A DNA stretch of 64,000 nucleotides. Origin: Cocos nucifera (Eukaryota > Streptophyta > Magnoliopsida > Arecales > Arecaceae). The DNA lies in contig QRFJ01000507.1 in assembly GCA_006176705.1 (NCBI GenBank), positions 523,953 through 587,952 on the forward strand. Reading direction: 5' to 3'. The notes below the pieces were generated by a model that saw only the letters and a list, made by a program, of their open reading frames with translations, was not told the DNA's origin and searched no databases. The position numbers and the translations under genes are program-made. Of this stretch, positions 62,041 through 64,000 are shown piece by piece (position 1 is the first letter of the stretch; every line of letters begins with the position of its first letter).

Positions 62041-63585
62041 CCCTAAATAGTCTAACGTAATGGATTCCATGGTTATTACAATTGATCATACAATGGGAAT
62101 AATGGATTTATTCCCGCTAGCACGACTTTTTTTGGGAAAAAATTGTTGAACCTTTATAATGAAAAAAACCATACGTGTGACAATAAAGTAATGGTGCTAC
62201 TTGACAAAATTACATTCCATATTGTACCTTATTAGTTTTAGACTAATATTATCGTTATTATAATTAAGTCTAAACAATTAAATGATCATTGAACTGCCAG
62301 TATGGCCATTATATAATACTTATTATAACTGTTATAACGTAGCCAGGCTCTAAAAAAGAACCAATCTAATCATGCATCAGGACACAACCAACAGTTCTCG
62401 TTATGACTGCATGTCACCATATCAACCATACAGATGGGATAAACAAAGTATTTGGGCCTCTCAAAACTTTAAGCATTAGGAAAAAGGACTTTCCTAATTC
62501 AATCCGGAAGCCATACTGGGTTGGGACGGCCCGTGATCCATGCCAGTCCTAACCTGATTATGCCCAGCCAATTTGGGTTGGCCCAGCATCAAAAGTTGGA
62601 CTTGATCTAAATTCGAGATTCAATCTAGGTCATGTAGTTTTCCAATTTTAATTTGGTCAACAAAAAATGGACCGAGCTAATCTGGTCTAATCCAAAAACT
62701 CAAGTTGCATAAACTTCTTCATTTTGAATATCTTTTCTAATTCATTGAATAAACTCTCTTTTTAACTAAATCCTCTTTTTCATCTCTACAACTATATCTT
62801 CTCTTAGATATTTTCATATAAATTATTTTTAAACATTTATATTTCACTATTTGTTTTGGTGAATTGTTAACATGTGTACATACATAGATTAAAAATCTTA
62901 ATTTGTAAATTTAAGAATGATAAATTACTTGGATGAAAGTAAAAGTTTCGAATGAAAATTCAAGCTTAAGTCAGATTTTTAGTTTTTTATTTAAAATTTA
63001 TTAATTTATATTAATTATAAATTATTATATTTTAGATATAAAAGAATAGTCAAATGTCCCGAAATTTTCAAGTTGGATCCCATTTATAGTTGACCCCAAC
63101 TCGGCTTGAATTGACCAACCCGCTGGATATACAATCTTTTTCATGGATGCAATCTGATATGAATATGAAATTAGGTCGAACCAGGGTTAAGCATACCCTG
63201 GCCCAACCAGACCCATTTGCAACCCGAGTTTCGAAGCCATTTGAAAACCAAGTGGACTAAAGTTACCATACTCATGAGTATTGTCTCAAAGAGCTTCATG
63301 AAAATAACAATCTATTAATAAACCTGTTAAATTGTTGATCAGCCTACTGAACGCCTAGAAAGCAAACGGGAACAAGATTTAAACAATCAGAAAACTCTTT
63401 TCTAGGTTTCACAATGTGAAAACAAGGCTTTCAAGTTAGATGTTGATTCTTCATTTCCATACCATCTGTAACGATGTTCCAAGAATTTTTAAAATCCAAC
63501 TACATGATACCAACCATGGGATCCTCTCTTTTTTTTCTTTTTTAATGAACCCCTAAACTACCAAAGTTTAGTAGCTAAATGATAG

Positions 63586-63616
<31 letters not shown>

Positions 63617-64000
63617 CATGCATGCATGCATGCATGAATGTATACATATAATGTGCATCCACTTGAGAAAATAATAACAAACTCAATATCATAGTACTAA
63701 GTCTACTTAATTTCATCTATGTAGTTTAAAATTGTCAAAGCTACACAAATAAAGAGACTGCAACACAAAGTATACTAAATTATTAAATAATATTTTTCTT
63801 AATTTCTTTATTATTCTTCTATTTTATAAAAATTAATTTTCTTCCAAAAATCCGAGCAAAACTACAGGAAGTGCTAAAAAAGCCAAAAACGGGACTTCAC
63901 GGACTCGACCACCGAATTTTCAAATTCTCAGATGAGCATGGCAATGTACGTTAAGATTCTGGCTTCGAAAGGTCATAAACTCGTTTAAGTATCCAATAAT
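62041..64000. other. AT-rich intergenic DNA, no gene
   Basis: No coding frame or element ends. Two GC-richer patches (62510-62600 and 63050-63240) share words such as GGCCCA and CCAACCCGG, resembling the intron-14 short element type. Confidence 0.5.
63588..63640. repeat. compound microsatellite (CA)n(TA)n(GCAT)n
   Basis: CA, TA and GCAT runs follow one another over about 50 bp. Confidence 0.85.

Overview
The window is plant nuclear DNA, most likely from a monocot. A large palm genome (oil palm or date palm type) would fit, but that is my inference from the DDB1 sequence and the repeat style. It carries one intact host gene, DDB1, on the + strand. The gene has 19 coding exons from 14434 to 56266, all with GT-AG introns, encoding 1089 residues. 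Nearly everything else is transposable-element sequence, degenerate repeats or organelle-derived DNA. Most small open frames are shadows or relics.

Layout. 1-12682: the 3' part of a Ty3/gypsy element that looks Tat-lineage. It has minus-strand additional ORFs and a 3' LTR at 11381-12682. A second, gag-only gypsy element (1481-9098, target duplication ATATC) sits inside one of those antisense ORFs. Its internal region is made of tandem hairpin-forming repeats and contains a 1000-N gap. 12683-14433: intergenic DNA with a CACTA-like relic, then the DDB1 promoter with two G-boxes. 14434-56266: DDB1. Intron 4 holds a non-autonomous LTR element (18111-22407, duplication GTTAT). Intron 14 is 16.7 kb and holds a plus-strand hAT relic split by a second, minus-strand hAT (38697-42925, duplication GAGGTATC), a solo LTR (45599-46894, duplication AATGC) and a short hAT-like element (47719-48633). 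57000-57310: a LINE reverse-transcriptase scrap. About 57600-61620: organelle-derived DNA with broken copies of mitochondrial nad6 and plastid psbD. 62040-64000: AT-rich DNA with no gene seen.

Function. DDB1 is the adaptor of CUL4-based E3 ubiquitin ligases and acts in DNA repair, photomorphogenesis (DET1/COP10) and chromatin control. The reading frame is complete despite a roughly 41.8-kb transcription unit. The transposon genes are all damaged by stops or frameshifts. The least ordinary feature is the set of three successive hairpin-unit arrays in the gag-only element, together with a related arrangement in the intron-4 element.
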